A stretch of 64,000 nucleotides of DNA from Phytophthora sp. 'mugwort'. Lineage: Eukaryota > Oomycota > Peronosporomycetes > Peronosporales > Peronosporaceae. The position numbers and the translations under genes were made by a program. A model generated the notes under the pieces. It made no database searches. It was not told where the DNA came from and saw nothing but the letters and a program-made list of their open reading frames with translations. Where the stretch lies: assembly GCA_033558025.1 (NCBI GenBank), contig JAUCEF010000006.1, forward strand, positions 2,108,001-2,172,000, in the 5' to 3' direction. Below, piece by piece: positions 19,080 through 30,110 of this stretch (the first letter of the stretch is position 1; each line of letters begins with the position of its first letter).

Positions 19080-20239
19080 ATGCCTCGCCGCTCGACGCGG
19101 AGGGCGCCGCTGTCGGAGCTGCAAGCGCTGTATGTGTTCTATATCTCGAGTGAGGACAACGCTGCAGCAGAAGCTGTTCTAGCGGCGTATCTGGCAGTCG
19201 ACACAAGCCGATACCTCTCATTCCGTCTTGGCTCTCACTACGCTGACTCTCGCATCGTTACTCTCATGACACCAAGCACCAAAGACTTCAGGCAGCTCAC
19301 TCCGATCTCCTAGCGATCGTTCTGCGCGCTACACGACTACATCTACAGCAAAAAAAAAAGTCTTTCATTCGACGTCGCCGAACGCACATCACAGGCAGCA
19401 GCCGCTGGCAGTTAGCTGTAAGGCTAACGCGCCTTGAAGAGAATGGAAACGGAGCCAGCGTCGGACAGCTGCACCGCTATTTTGGAATAGCAGTTGGTTC
19501 TGTCGTAAAGGATTCCCGGTTGCGTGGGCTTTATCGACGGAACAACCGCTGCCACTTGCTCAGCGACCTGCTATTGATGGAAGCAGCAACTTCGACAAAA
19601 AAAAACGGTAGGACTATATATACTTGCGTGCCAACATCAAACTAACAGTTTACTTTGCTCTTCGATTCTCGTGATGACAGATATTCAGTAGCAGTGCAGT
19701 TGGTGGGTGTGATAATAACAAGCGAATCATTGCAGTGCAGATCGGTTGCCCGGGGTCTTGTGCAGACGCCAGTCTGTTGAAGGGCGTATGGAAATCTATC
19801 GTAACTCGAGCCATTTTTTTCTCGTGCAGAATATCTTCTAGCTGACTCTGCATATCCGTCTCTCCGCACCGTGCTACCGGCATACAAGCGGTCGTTGGCT
19901 GATGATCCGGATAACACTGAGTTTAACTACTACTTGGCGAAGTCTCGTGTGAGGAACGAGCATGCTATTGGAGTGCTGAAGTCGCGGTGGGGTTCTCTGC
20001 GAGAAATGCACAACCAATTGAGGTTGAAATCCGAAATGGACGCCTTCATCGAGTGGGTTCTGGAGTGCTGTGGATTCCACAACATGTTTGCAAAGCTGGG
20101 AGATGCTTGGAAGCGCATGGTACTGGAGGGTGACGAGGATGAAGGGGTGTCGAACTTCAGCGAAGTGGAACAGGAAGGTGCTGTCAGAGAGCAAGTGAAT
20201 CCAATTACACTGGCCATGCATCATATCGACAGCGGCTAA
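19080..20239 (+). pseudogene. PIF/Harbinger (HARBI1-type) transposase, broken
   Basis: ATG 19080 opens MPRRSTRRAPLSELQALYVF. Further on are ARLEENGNGASVGQLHRYFG-like text (about 19430-19500), a piece around GFIDGTT carrying the first catalytic Asp region (about 19520), YLRANIKLTVYFALRFS (about 19615-19665), and a well-kept C-terminal part, FNYYLAKSRVRNEHAIGVLK (about 19920-19985), with the E and RWGSLREM segment of DDE_Tnp_4 proteins. These lie in different frames, and segments are missing around 19300-19400 and 19560, so the enzyme is dead. Intact relatives cut and paste a short element with a TWA target duplication. It converges with the accessory ORF at 20294-21516. Confidence 0.72.
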
Positions 20240-20293
20240 GTTTATGTTGTTGTCGAGCTTGTTGATGAGCAGCATTCATTTGCATGAGCTGTT

Positions 20294-21516
20294 CTAAAGT
20301 AAATCTAAGAAGGCTTTTGCTTCTTCTGCAGCGCGTCCTTTTTCGATGAGTGAGCTTAGCACTTGGAAGCGCTGCTGCTTTTCCATCTCCACGCGATGAT
20401 CAACCCGCTTAGTCTCCCATTTTTGCTTTTTAAACGCAAGTCGATCGTGCTCAATTGCTTGTTGCCCTGGCCGTTTCACGTAGTAAAGTCAGTCGGAAAT
20501 ACGTTCATGGCGATGATAATAAGAACAATGTACCTTCAGTCTGTCGGATTAGCTAGTCCAGCGCTCTCGTTCGAACTGCAAGCGCTCTGTCAACTATAAA
20601 CGTAGTGTTAGCTCATGCGAACAGCAGGATAGCTCAGAAGCGCGACGTACCGGTGGCCTTCGTCTTCGCAGCTACTTTTATAGCACCAACAATTGCATTT
20701 CGGTGTGTACCTGCACTTTTACTTGGCGGGGAGGAGCTTAATCTTGGCAGCTCGAGCTGCCGAGCTGCTATGGGTGATGGGCGTTTAGCGCCGGCTGCAG
20801 AAGGTTTAACTGCTTGCAGCTTTCTCTTATGCGATGTGGGGCGCTTGCTGCGGACACACTAGTGTTCTCTAGTATGGACACGGAGCTGCTCGTCAAAGGC
20901 GGCCGCGTGTGCTGGACCGGCGATACAGTAATCTGAGTGAGGAGAGGGGATGCCGTAAGTTGCTCGTCGTCAGCGCTAGGCGATTCCAATGCACTGAAAT
21001 TAAAGTCGACTACTTCATTCTCGCTATCCACTTCAGAAGCGTTGTTTGGAATTGCAGTTGAGTCGAAAGTGCTGCGAGAGACACGTTTGCTTTAGCACCA
21101 AACAGATCGTTCATCTTTTCGTACCAAGGGCACATAGCCTCAAGCTTCGGCGCCATCGTGTGCACGCCGTTGACCTCATCATCGGCTATGATGCCGGCCC
21201 CTGTAGACGGCTCGTACTCCTTGGCCCTCATCTAGCGAGTCTTGTACATCTGAAAGCGCTCCTCTATCTGCTTAGCTTTCAGATCGAACAGACCTTTGCT
21301 GGTTTTCTTCAGCGCCGCTGCCATCTCTCTGAAACCATCGGGTTTAGAGGCCTGCTTCTGCCCGACGCCAGTCTTCTTCGTCACTCCGAAGCATTTCTCG
21401 AAGTTCGGCTGTGCTCGAGCCACACGACAAGCGAAAGCAAGTCCACCTTCCTGAGATGCTCCTTCGCCATAGTTGACAAAGAAAATCTCAGACTGACTCT
21501 TTTGTCGCAGCAGCAA
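20294..21516 (-). pseudogene. Harbinger accessory (Myb/SANT-like DNA-binding) ORF, broken
   Basis: Reading on the minus strand, the first block (about 21516-21232) carries FFVNYGEGASQEGGLAFACR, a conserved motif, and KPDGFREMAAALKK...LKAKQIEERFQMYKTR. It is followed directly by an in-frame TAG where TGG would restore the frame. The next block is MRAKEYEPSTGAGI...CPWYEKMNDLFGAKANV. A low-complexity Ser/Thr segment follows (about 21031-20768), and the C-terminal coiled part (KQKWETKRVDHRVEMEKQQRF, quoted partly) ends at 20294. Harbinger elements use such a second protein to bring the transposase to DNA. The pairing with the adjacent transposase is inferred from position and family. Confidence 0.6.
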
Positions 21517-21788
21517 ATCCTACGACGACAAAGTCACGGATCGGGTCGGATTTGATAGGAACAGTACGGCGAGGGAATGCGACAAATTGTCAAATGCGTG
21601 AAGTCGATTCTGAAGCGCCCTATTAGATGGACTGTCTGAAGCATTGCAACAAACACAACCGAACACCAGTACCGTAAAACTTATGTGCAAACGGACACGG
21701 CGTGTTCCTGAAAGCTAATCTATACCGTTTTCTGGAAGTCTGAAATATTATTTTATTGACCGCATATTGAAGAACTGGCAGCTCAACT

Positions 21789-21850
21789 AGTTAAACCGGT
21801 TTGCTGATTGAGGGCCTTTAGTTGTCGTGGGTTCGAGCCCCACCAACAAT
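21789..21850 (+). repeat. tRNA-derived sequence (SINE head or decayed tRNA)
   Basis: An A-box-like CAGCTCAACTAGTTAAAC is followed by a good B-box with T-stem and loop (GTGGG TTCGAGC CCCAC). The acceptor arms do not pair (5' GAACTGG against 3' CAACAAT), so this is not a functional tRNA. Confidence 0.4.
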
Positions 21851-22974
21851 AAAGAAGCAGGGTTTGCTGTTCGCTGTTTGTTATCCATGAATAGACGGGT
21901 TTGCGCTTCGAGTCTCTATATATTGAGCTCAGTGTGCCAAATCATTTGGCTACCGTTTTTTTAGTGCAACAACGTATTTGCACTCACCTTGATACTTCAG
22001 TCTTAGTGCTGCATGTGTGTATATGTGTTGGCTTCGTTCCCCACTCTATCAGATGAGGTCGGCCTGGTGGCTTGGTCTTGGGCATTATTATGCTTTGTGT
22101 TGACAGCTTCTTGACTGACTGACTGACTGAGCTTGTTCCAGCAGTTTGGTTAAATTACCGAATTGTGTCCTCAATATTACGGTCGCTGATTGGCCACGTT
22201 GAATGTGTCCGTAAATGGCCAACGTCTGCTTGCACATAAGTTTTACGGTATAAGGTGCAGGTCCTCGAGCTGCTGCTTTCCCTCAGTGATTCGAACGCCA
22301 ATTGTCCCGATCCACGTCATAGCTCGGAAATATCGCTTTAACTCTTCCGACTTGGTATAATATCCGTGAGAATCAACTTTGCGTTGATCCTCATCCTTAG
22401 CACCAACAGTCAGCTCCCCGCAGATAAATGCCATAGCTTCATCATTTCAAGCTTCTGCACTGCTGAAGCCCATAACGCAGCAAGGTCAATCTAATCGTCA
22501 AGTCGTCCCTTCACATCCTCCACGGCAATATAGACCAAGAACGTATGTCTTTCTGGCTTGACTGGAAGCGACTTTGCTGCCGATTAGTCTAAATGCATCT
22601 GGCATGCGTCGAGCTCGTTGCCTTGCCAGCACTGGAGCAAGCGCTTCGCTTCCAACTCAACCAGGAATAGCCAAAACACGATGCCACGCAAAGTTGGTCG
22701 CCACGTAGACGGGCAAGTTGTTCGTGTTCAGGTAGTAGCTAGTACTGTAGACTTCAGCAAAGCTTTGGGTATTTGGCAATGAATTGCGCGCCCAACTATC
22801 TGGTCAATCTTCTGCTGCAAGCCCAAGCAGTGATTTCTCTCAGATATGTTTATATCGCAATTGCACACTTGGCTGGCTCATAGCTGAAAGCGAGTCAGCT
22901 CCAACATCACCATCGTCAACAAGACACGAATCGTTAAATCCTTTATTCGACAGCATCCAAGGAACTCGATTTAA
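21851..22974. other. Intergenic with a TGAC microsatellite and degraded coding text
   Basis: A (TGAC)n tract lies at 22112-22130. On the minus strand between about 22660 and 22240 there are fragments (RRMPDAFRLIGSKV, AFICGELTVGAKDEDQ) that look like an old retroelement or host gene broken by stops. No family is assigned. Confidence 0.3.
22112..22130. repeat. (TGAC)n microsatellite
   Basis: Almost five perfect tandem TGAC units. Confidence 0.9.
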
Positions 22975-24140
22975 TTAAGACAGTGCGCCAGCTCAACAGC
23001 AACTGGTGCAGGCAGATCTTCTTGACGCCAGCGACCCGAAAATCGACAGTCATATCATCGCTCGACAGTATCGTACTAGCGTTCTGCCGCGGTTTTAGTG
23101 TCCACTAGACTCGAGCAGGAATCCATACTCCACACCGTCAGTTTGAGTTGACTTCACCTCGATTCACATTTGAATCGTTTCCCTTTGAGTTGAAAAGTTG
23201 AAGTTGAAGTGCGCATTCTTGCTACCCAAGAGTGAACATGGGGAGGCGGGTACGCGAAGCGGCTTTTGGTGCGTTCTCTGCATCATGTGTGAGCTGCTGT
23301 CGATTAACTAACACGGTTCAAATTCACTTGCAGGCAACGGTGTCGACGCCGATGGACGGAGACTGAAGCACGCAAAGCTGCTGCGAGACGGTCGGATACA
23401 TGTTGACGTTGTGCTATAGGGGCCAGAGCGAGAACTCATGTCGCTCCGTCCATTCAGGACACGACTATGCTGGTGAAAACTGGAGCTGGAGAACTTTCCT
23501 CGAGAGGCTGCACTTCTTCCTGGAAAAGGAGACAGAGAGAGACGCGCTCGCGTGGCTTGAGGACGGCTCGCAGTTTCTCGTTGAGCATGCAGTAGAAGTC
23601 AAGCTCGCACACAAGCTGCGTCTGCGGGTCTGCTCCCTTCGTCAAGTGCTCGAGGCGCTGAACTTCGAGTATCTAGAGGAGAGCTACTGGGGATACACCA
23701 TCTATCACCACGGCTGCTTCGTTCGCGGAGACCCAGCCAGGATTGAGCAGATAGCAGGCTACAACATGCCGCTTCCAGACCTCAGCCCGGAGAAGGACAT
23801 GGCGATGCCAAGCGTCGCCTATAGCTCGGAGCTGAAGCCACTAGAGATTCGCTTGAGTCTTCCGGATTCTCACTCGCAGTCATGGGAGGTCACGATCGCG
23901 CCAAGCGTGCTGCCACGCCCAGCTTTCGACACTACTGGCGAGTTTAATCCCCAAGAGAGTACCGGTAATGTCAACGCGGAGGCAACCGCCTTAGTAGACA
24001 TGCTCGATAACTCGGACCAGTGGAGTGAACACGACATGAACTCGCCGCTATGGTGGTCACAGCGCAGCGACTTCTCCAGCATCTGCACGGACGATCTATC
24101 TGACATGGACACACTCTCTCAAATAAGTGCATTCTATTAG
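22975..24140 (+). repeat. Inverted segmental duplication, arm A2
   Basis: This matches 13047-14150 in reverse orientation, including non-coding and intron sequence around the first exon. This arm keeps the longer open frame of the two. The arms enclose about 8.8 kb that holds PQBP1, RCHY1 and the Harbinger element. Confidence 0.7.
23400..24140 (+). CDS. Hypothetical protein, better-kept copy of the duplicated gene
   Basis: ATG 23400 opens a 246-residue frame (MLTLCYRGQSENSC...), ending in an acidic, Asp/Ser-rich tail (TDDLSDMDTLSQISAFY). The middle part (FFLEKETERDALAWLEDGSQ, FEYLEESYWGYTIYHHGCFV) looks coding, since the third positions differ most from the other copy. Upstream, a mini-exon with ATG 23238 (MGRRVREAAFG, donor GGTGCG, acceptor TTGCAG) leads into RRLKHAKLLRDGRIHVDVVL. 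That frame then hits TAG, whereas the other copy has CAG, so in this copy the longer N-terminus is cut off. The gene may therefore be a pseudogene translated only from 23400, or not at all. The function is unknown. Confidence 0.4.
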   Translation: MLTLCYRGQSENSCRSVHSGHDYAGENWSWRTFLERLHFFLEKETERDALAWLEDGSQFLVEHAVEVKLAHKLRLRVCSLRQVLEALNFEYLEESYWGYTIYHHGCFVRGDPARIEQIAGYNMPLPDLSPEKDMAMPSVAYSSELKPLEIRLSLPDSHSQSWEVTIAPSVLPRPAFDTTGEFNPQESTGNVNAEATALVDMLDNSDQWSEHDMNSPLWWSQRSDFSSICTDDLSDMDTLSQISAFY

Positions 24141-24463
24141 TCAATCGTAAGAACAACAAGAAGTAGCGCCAGCTTGGAATGAAGTAACTTTACTCGTTCT
24201 CGATCAATTGATACAACGTCGACGGGTGTTTTTTTCCTCTCTTTCAGGATACATGGCACCTACTAAAGACCAGATACGCAGAAGCGAAAGCCCTGAATAG
24301 CACAAGGTGAGAGGCTCAGTTCGAGACGGTATTTCTGTTAGTAGACCGTAATTACTTTCGAGTGTTTCCCTATTTGATCATTAACTCATTACTACGAAGG
24401 AAACGAATTGCTGGTACATTCGACTGCATTCGCTTGGACCCTTCAAGGCGTTCGCTAGTTGCA

Positions 24464-27044
24464 ATGATGGAGACGAATTTTCAACGACGCACTGCAAGAC
24501 ACGCAGGGAAATTTGGAGGTGTTGGGTCCACAATGGGGAGCTTAAGTCCCAAAGGTACTATCAAGAAGAAAAAGCTGGACCGCAAGACCCGGGAACGACA
24601 AGCACAAGATATATATAATCTGAACGTCCTAATCGGCCGCTTGGAAGAGCGAGATACTCAGCAGCAAGCTTTCGCAACGCTCATGTGAGAAATTATTGCC
24701 TACTAGCTTGCATACTTGCGCGAAAAAACTGCTTTTTTTTTTCTAATCGTCCTTTTGCAGTGAATCTCTACCGAGACTCGATCCATCAATGGTGAAGGAA
24801 GTCTACGCATTGATCGAGAAGAATAAGGTAAATCGTGTTTGTTAGTTGCTAGAATGATATAATGAAAAAGGCTCACACTACACTTGTAGAAACCCGGTCG
24901 CTCGTCTACAGGACGTATGCTCGTTCTTCTCATCGCAGCAATCTGCAAATGCCACCCGGTACAGGCAGCAAAACTCCTACCACGGATTTTATCCTATACA
25001 TGCCTTCGACTTCGCGACAGACACGCCAAAACAACCGATGCGTGCGTGATATTAGTATCAGCCATTGCCTTGTACGTGCTACCTTGCCCAAGCATATCCC
25101 TCCCTCGTGCTATATCACCACGGAGACAACACGGAGATAACAGCACTCAGCAGCCATTTGAAGCGGTGGCTGCCGTATTCGCAAAGGATGCAAATGCTGT
25201 GGGTGAGGCAGCAACCAGGTGCCTGTGTGGTCTTCTTCACCCTGTCGATTTTGACGGAGTATCAGTACCAGGTCCAAGCACCATTCTTGCTCATGCGACG
25301 CGGATCCGTCCGTTCTTCAAAAACCTCCTGGCCGACACCGTCGAGAAGCTGGACGGCAGCACCATGTTCGCCACCTTTTCACCTTTGTTTCTCCTACTCC
25401 AAGCAGCATGCCAGCTAGCACGAGATGCAAATGCAAAAGGGTCATTTACGCAGCTTGGTGACGACTTTGCCCCGTACATCGCTTCAATCTACGAAGCAAT
25501 CGAGGATGCCTTCCAATGCGGTCCTCGTGACGACTGGGTGCTACGGAAACGTGGCCTGGAGCTGCTGACACTGCTGCTCGATATTTTCACTTTGCAAGAG
25601 TCGGCTTGGTGCACCTCCGTTGGCGTTGCGAAAGAGTGTTTTCTTTCGCAATTGGTACGTTGTCTCCAGATTGAAGGGCTCTGTGTAAATCCGAGACTCA
25701 TCTCACTACATGTTGTGATTCCAGGATCGAGTACGAGCTCTCGTGCTGGCTGGCCGTCACGACTCGATTTCTCTTGTTCGTGAAGCTGCTATTCCGGCTG
25801 CTATGGCCTTTGGAGGTTTGGAGAAGCTGCGTCCTCGAGCAAGTGGTGAAATTCGGTCCAGCGCAAGTGCTAGCTACGATTTCGTTCCGCCCAACCCACC
25901 TGGTTACTCGTTTACTAGGAAACGATGGGCAAAACCTGAACTAAACAGCGCGCGTGACCCTCATACCCCCATGTTGAACGAAGCGAAGACTATTTCGACT
26001 CTTTTGCCTTCGACGTCGGTAGAAGATTTAAACGTGCAGATTTTTGGTGATCTTGCAGCTGGTGATGAGGCTTTGCCATCCCATGAGACTTTAGTTGACG
26101 ATGACGGCCCGGCACTACTCAAACCCACGAAACAGGCAAAACTTGTCCGAACTCGCTCAGGTGATAAAACAATTCGAGAATCAACATCGACGAAAAGGTC
26201 ATCAACTCAAGTTTTGCCACGGCGTACGGAATCTACTGAGGAAGGGGACGAAGCGTTCACGGAATTGTCCATGGACCATGCTGCTGCGCCGGAAAATGGT
26301 GATGCATCACAAGACCAGAAGAGCAGTGAATATCAACATAGCCAAGTGCGGCGAAGAAGCCTCGGTCTTCCGCTGAATCCGTCGGTTGCAGAGCGGATCA
26401 ACAGACCTGCGCGAGCGCTTCCGTCATCGACACGGGCGACGCAAGCTATTGTAACTTTAAAACAGTTTGCAGAGAAGCAGAGAGCAAATATACGATCAGG
26501 ACGCTCCCAGCACCTGGATATCCCTCAAATATCACTTCCTAAGCGGCGACCGTACCGAGCATCTGACCAGCCTGAAGCCTCCCACGACAATCTTGTTGAA
26601 ACTGCCAGCAAACCAGACGATGTTACCAAGAGTAGCACGCTAGAACTGACTCGGGCTGAGGCAGCTTTGGAAGCCGCTCAATGCGGCGAATACGAGCTCG
26701 CGTTCCGTCTGTGTATCATCGAAGACGACTTGGAGTTGCTACGACGCATGATGACGATGGTAACTCCGTGTATGGCAACGCTGTCCAATATGGCGCGTAA
26801 TGCACTGTGTACAGCATTTTTATTTCTTTTAGACGGTGAAGAAGGCGAAGGCTCGACCGATATTTGGTTGGTGCTGCAGTGGTTGCAACAATGGGCTGCA
26901 GATATTCGAAATGACCGGAGACAGTTTGAGCAACTCGACCCTCGCATTGTCCAGGCACTCGGGTCAAAATTGAATGATATGGCAACGACATCGACGAAGG
27001 CATCACTTGTCTCTGCGCACGTCGCGTACTTGCTGGGTATCTGA
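24464..27044 (+). CDS. TORTIFOLIA1/SPIRAL2-like microtubule-associated protein, four exons
   Basis: Exons 24464-24684, 24761-24827, 24890-25654 and 25725-27044 join in phase to 2,373 nt (790 residues), with introns of 76, 62 and 70 nt. The N-terminal half is HEAT-repeat-like: SLPRLDPSMVKEVYALIEKN, the helix starting PSTGRMLVLL, KRGLELLTLLLDIF, then ALVLAGRHDSISLVREAAIP. A charged, disordered middle (about residues 370-640) follows. The C-terminal block has LEAAQCGEYELAFRLCIIED, DLELLRRMMTMV and DIWLVLQWLQQWAADI, the conserved C-terminal domain of plant TORTIFOLIA1/SPIRAL2 proteins, which bind and stabilise cortical microtubules. The first ATG pair at 24464/24467 was taken as the start. A role on oomycete microtubules is inferred from the family. 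Confidence 0.8.
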
Positions 27045-30000
27045 GTAGGGATGCACGGATAATAATGGATACTTACTCAATGAAGCCTGAAGTACAATTC
27101 ATTCCGACCAAAGCAACAGTGAAGCTCTTGCAAGATCGCCAGACTTGAGGATGGCCCTATATGCGGTTAATGTCGATGGAACCGAGACGGGAATTATTTT
27201 ACTGCAAATCAGGACCGAGAAATCCGGATTTTGGAAGATGTCAATGCAGACAAACTGCTTGACATGAAGGTGGTCGGTCAGTGGCTGGCTGGAGATGGGT
27301 GAAGTGTCCGTTGCTGAAGATCAGTCCTCAAGCATTATAAATAATGCGTATTGGTGGTTGCTCCGGTCCCAAGATCAACAGGACTGGAAAAGTGGCAAAC
27401 AATGGGGTTGCACATTATAGGTTTGTTACTGCTAATAGACGAGCACGTGGATAATCTACCATCGGAGTGTGAAGCATTACAACTTCTTATGGATTGTGTG
27501 AACAGCCCGTTCTTTTTTTTACTCGTTAACTAAACAATTTGATGTCATTTTTAGCGATTTTGCTGAAGTTTGTTTCCTACATGTTGACGTCGTTTAGCTC
27601 GTTTATAGTCTTTGAAAAGGCCCCTACCTCTCCAATCAGAGCACTTGGTGATAGCCTCATCCAGTTGCACCTAGAACCAAGCTACCGCCCAACATCACGC
27701 CATCCATTCTGCCTTCTGGCTGTAGTTCAGGCCGCAGGTGGATAGGTAGCAAAGTAGTTCGAACGACTGGAACCGCATACTCGCTATTATGTATTTACAG
27801 TATGGGGGAATTGTTGTCGTGTAAGCACAAAGACGATATGGACCTTTACTTGCTTCAGGCATTCCAGATGGACAAGAGCAAACGGGTCACCAGCTTTGTT
27901 TGACGAGCACCCTTAGGGGCTATAGTCGTACGCGCTTGCCCTAATAGATTGGAGAAGCGTCTTAAAGCAAATGAAACCAGTTTGCTCTCCTTACTCACCT
28001 GACTTAGTGCCGTGTGGATTCATACTCTAGCGTGCTTGAAGTTAAATAAAGTGCTACAGGACCGCCAAATACATCATTGAGGATAAGTTCAATGTGGGCT
28101 TCGATTTCTGTGTCGCAGTCATTATGACTCAAGTGCAACTACAACGTGTCGGTAACAACGCTGCGCTTGCCCCAGCCTGGGGCTTAAAGTGAGGTGACAA
28201 AGGGGGACTGAAGCAGTGCGACTCGCGGCGCGAGAGCTAAGTCGACACTGTACAGTACAATCTTGCCGGTGATGCTGATACAAAACATGAATTTAGCCAC
28301 TGGATGACTCCTGCCTGAAAAGACGTCTCTTAGTAAGAAATACAAGTCTGGACGATACATAAAGCAGAACACGCGGCAATGTCCCACCGGCAAAAAAATT
28401 TAGCTCGCCGACAGGTAAAAGAAATGATACCTTGCCAACGTTTTAGCAAACTCCAAATACCATTATCATTCATATGTCTACCATAATTTGTTCTTTTTTT
28501 TTTTAAGAACAAACCATGGACGACAGCGAGTCCATAAAAAGAATGCACCGGACAAAGTCCGTAGGCAAAACTTTCACTTGCTAAACATTTTGGTGGCTAA
28601 CTTCGATGTTGAAGCGATGGGAAGATGGCTACTTTTGCGCGAAAGCAGTCATCAATGATGCGTGTGCTTGCTCTCAAATCGGCTAGAGTCTACAAGTTAC
28701 GTGTATACAAAGTGTGTTGCACACAGTGCAGCGGTACTACCGGTCCGGTACATGATGGTAATTCGCAGATGCAGTCCGAAATCGTGTTGGGATCATCGCT
28801 TTCCGGCAAGGCCACGCTTGGCCACTGTGTAAGTCTCTGTTCTTGCACAGTGGCCCCGGCGCATTGCTCTTTGATGGCAATGACTTAGCGGTAACTTTGT
28901 CAGTAAGCAAGATTAGAGTGAGTAGCTGAGCCAGTACTAATCAGCGGGATGCACGGACCTATCGGTGGAGGTTTAATAGTAATTACACGGGCGGTTTAAA
29001 GCCGATCACATATAACTTATCTCCGGATGTATCTTGAGCTTTCCATTCACAGCAGCACACAGTTCTCGAAATTTCGACAGCAGTGCATTCGCCATGCCGC
29101 AAACGTCGAAATGACACGCCCAAACATGCGAGCACCGAATGGAATGCCACAAAAACGCCGCCCTCGCTTTAGACGCTACCATCTGTTCCCGTCGTTGTCG
29201 CGCTGTCAGGTCTCCTTGAAGTGTTCGGGTATTGAAGGCGGCTTCTAGAAAACTCTACCAAATTCTGAGTGCAATCGTCGGCCACGACGCCGACTTCGTA
29301 TCGCAGACATTTCGAGCCCCTAAATCGACAAAAGATGCCTTCTGGAAATTTCGTTTTCGATTTAAAAACGAACCGTCTCGCTTTGCCACGTGGTAAAATT
29401 CAGGATCTTGCAAGTAATATATTAATCTGAAGTTCATTCCTAGCAAAATGGGTAAGACAAAATGGTTAGATGCCACCATAAAACACCCGAACACCTGAAG
29501 TGATGATGTAGTTCTGCCGATCCGTGAAGTATATGTGAACAAATTTGTTCAACCTACCGATAGTGAGCATTACTGTACCAGCTCTGGCATGGTACAGTGT
29601 CCCCTCCGACAATGCTGTGCATCTTTGCACATTTTGCCGCCTGCCCTTTTCCAAACACAGCGAAGATGGGCTAACGCATACGTCGACGCGGTACATTTGC
29701 ATATAGGTAGAATAGATGTATCCTCTTTGGACTAGCTCACCTTGACGATCTCACTAACACTGCCGTACACACGGAACTTCCACTAAAGCATTCGAGTATG
29801 AGTCAAGTACTGATTGCTATCGTCTTCGACGCTGCGGCTTTGCCGCCACCATAGAGCTTCTGGCGGTGGGGCTTTGCCGCCTGTCTTGCAACACTGGCTG
29901 GTTAGGTGAGACTTCGGCTCGGCTTTGAGCCGCGTAGCCAAAAGGAGCAGCGAACGCAGAGTTGAACCTCTCTTCCCAGCAGGTGGCGCGGTTGTGTCCG

Positions 30001-30110
30001 TGTCATTTCCCAGCCGTTGTCGTCACCATCGATCAAGTCCAGTTCATTCTCAAACCCACAGTCTGGGGCGCAAGCGACCCGCTTCCTTACGTCAAGTTTC
30101 ACGCGTGAAA
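27045..30110. other. 3-kb gene-free region with a mariner-like trace
   Basis: No intact gene is visible on either strand. A weak transposon trace at about 27960-28110 is listed separately. Several short open frames (for instance around 29027-29248 and 28625-28888) lack motifs, and the longest start near other repeats. The last ~190 bp are the leader of the symporter gene. They include GTGTCATTTCCCAG (about 30000), which resembles part of the oomycete initiator but is not a full match. Confidence 0.3.
27960..28110 (+). mobile_element. Tc1/mariner-like transposase trace
   Basis: The translation near 27985 gives CSPYSPDLVPCGFIL, close to the mariner motif with PPYSPDLAPCDYFLF just before the last catalytic Asp. 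Flanking frames are broken by stops, and the rest of the transposase is not readable. Confidence 0.35.

Larger units (their letters stand above)
19080..21516. mobile_element. PIF/Harbinger element (two convergent ORFs), termini not found
   Basis: The transposase (plus) and accessory ORF (minus) are convergent, 54 bp apart, and together define one decayed element. I could not find paired terminal inverted repeats or the three-base TWA target duplication by eye, so the outer ends are only the coding limits. Confidence 0.55.
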
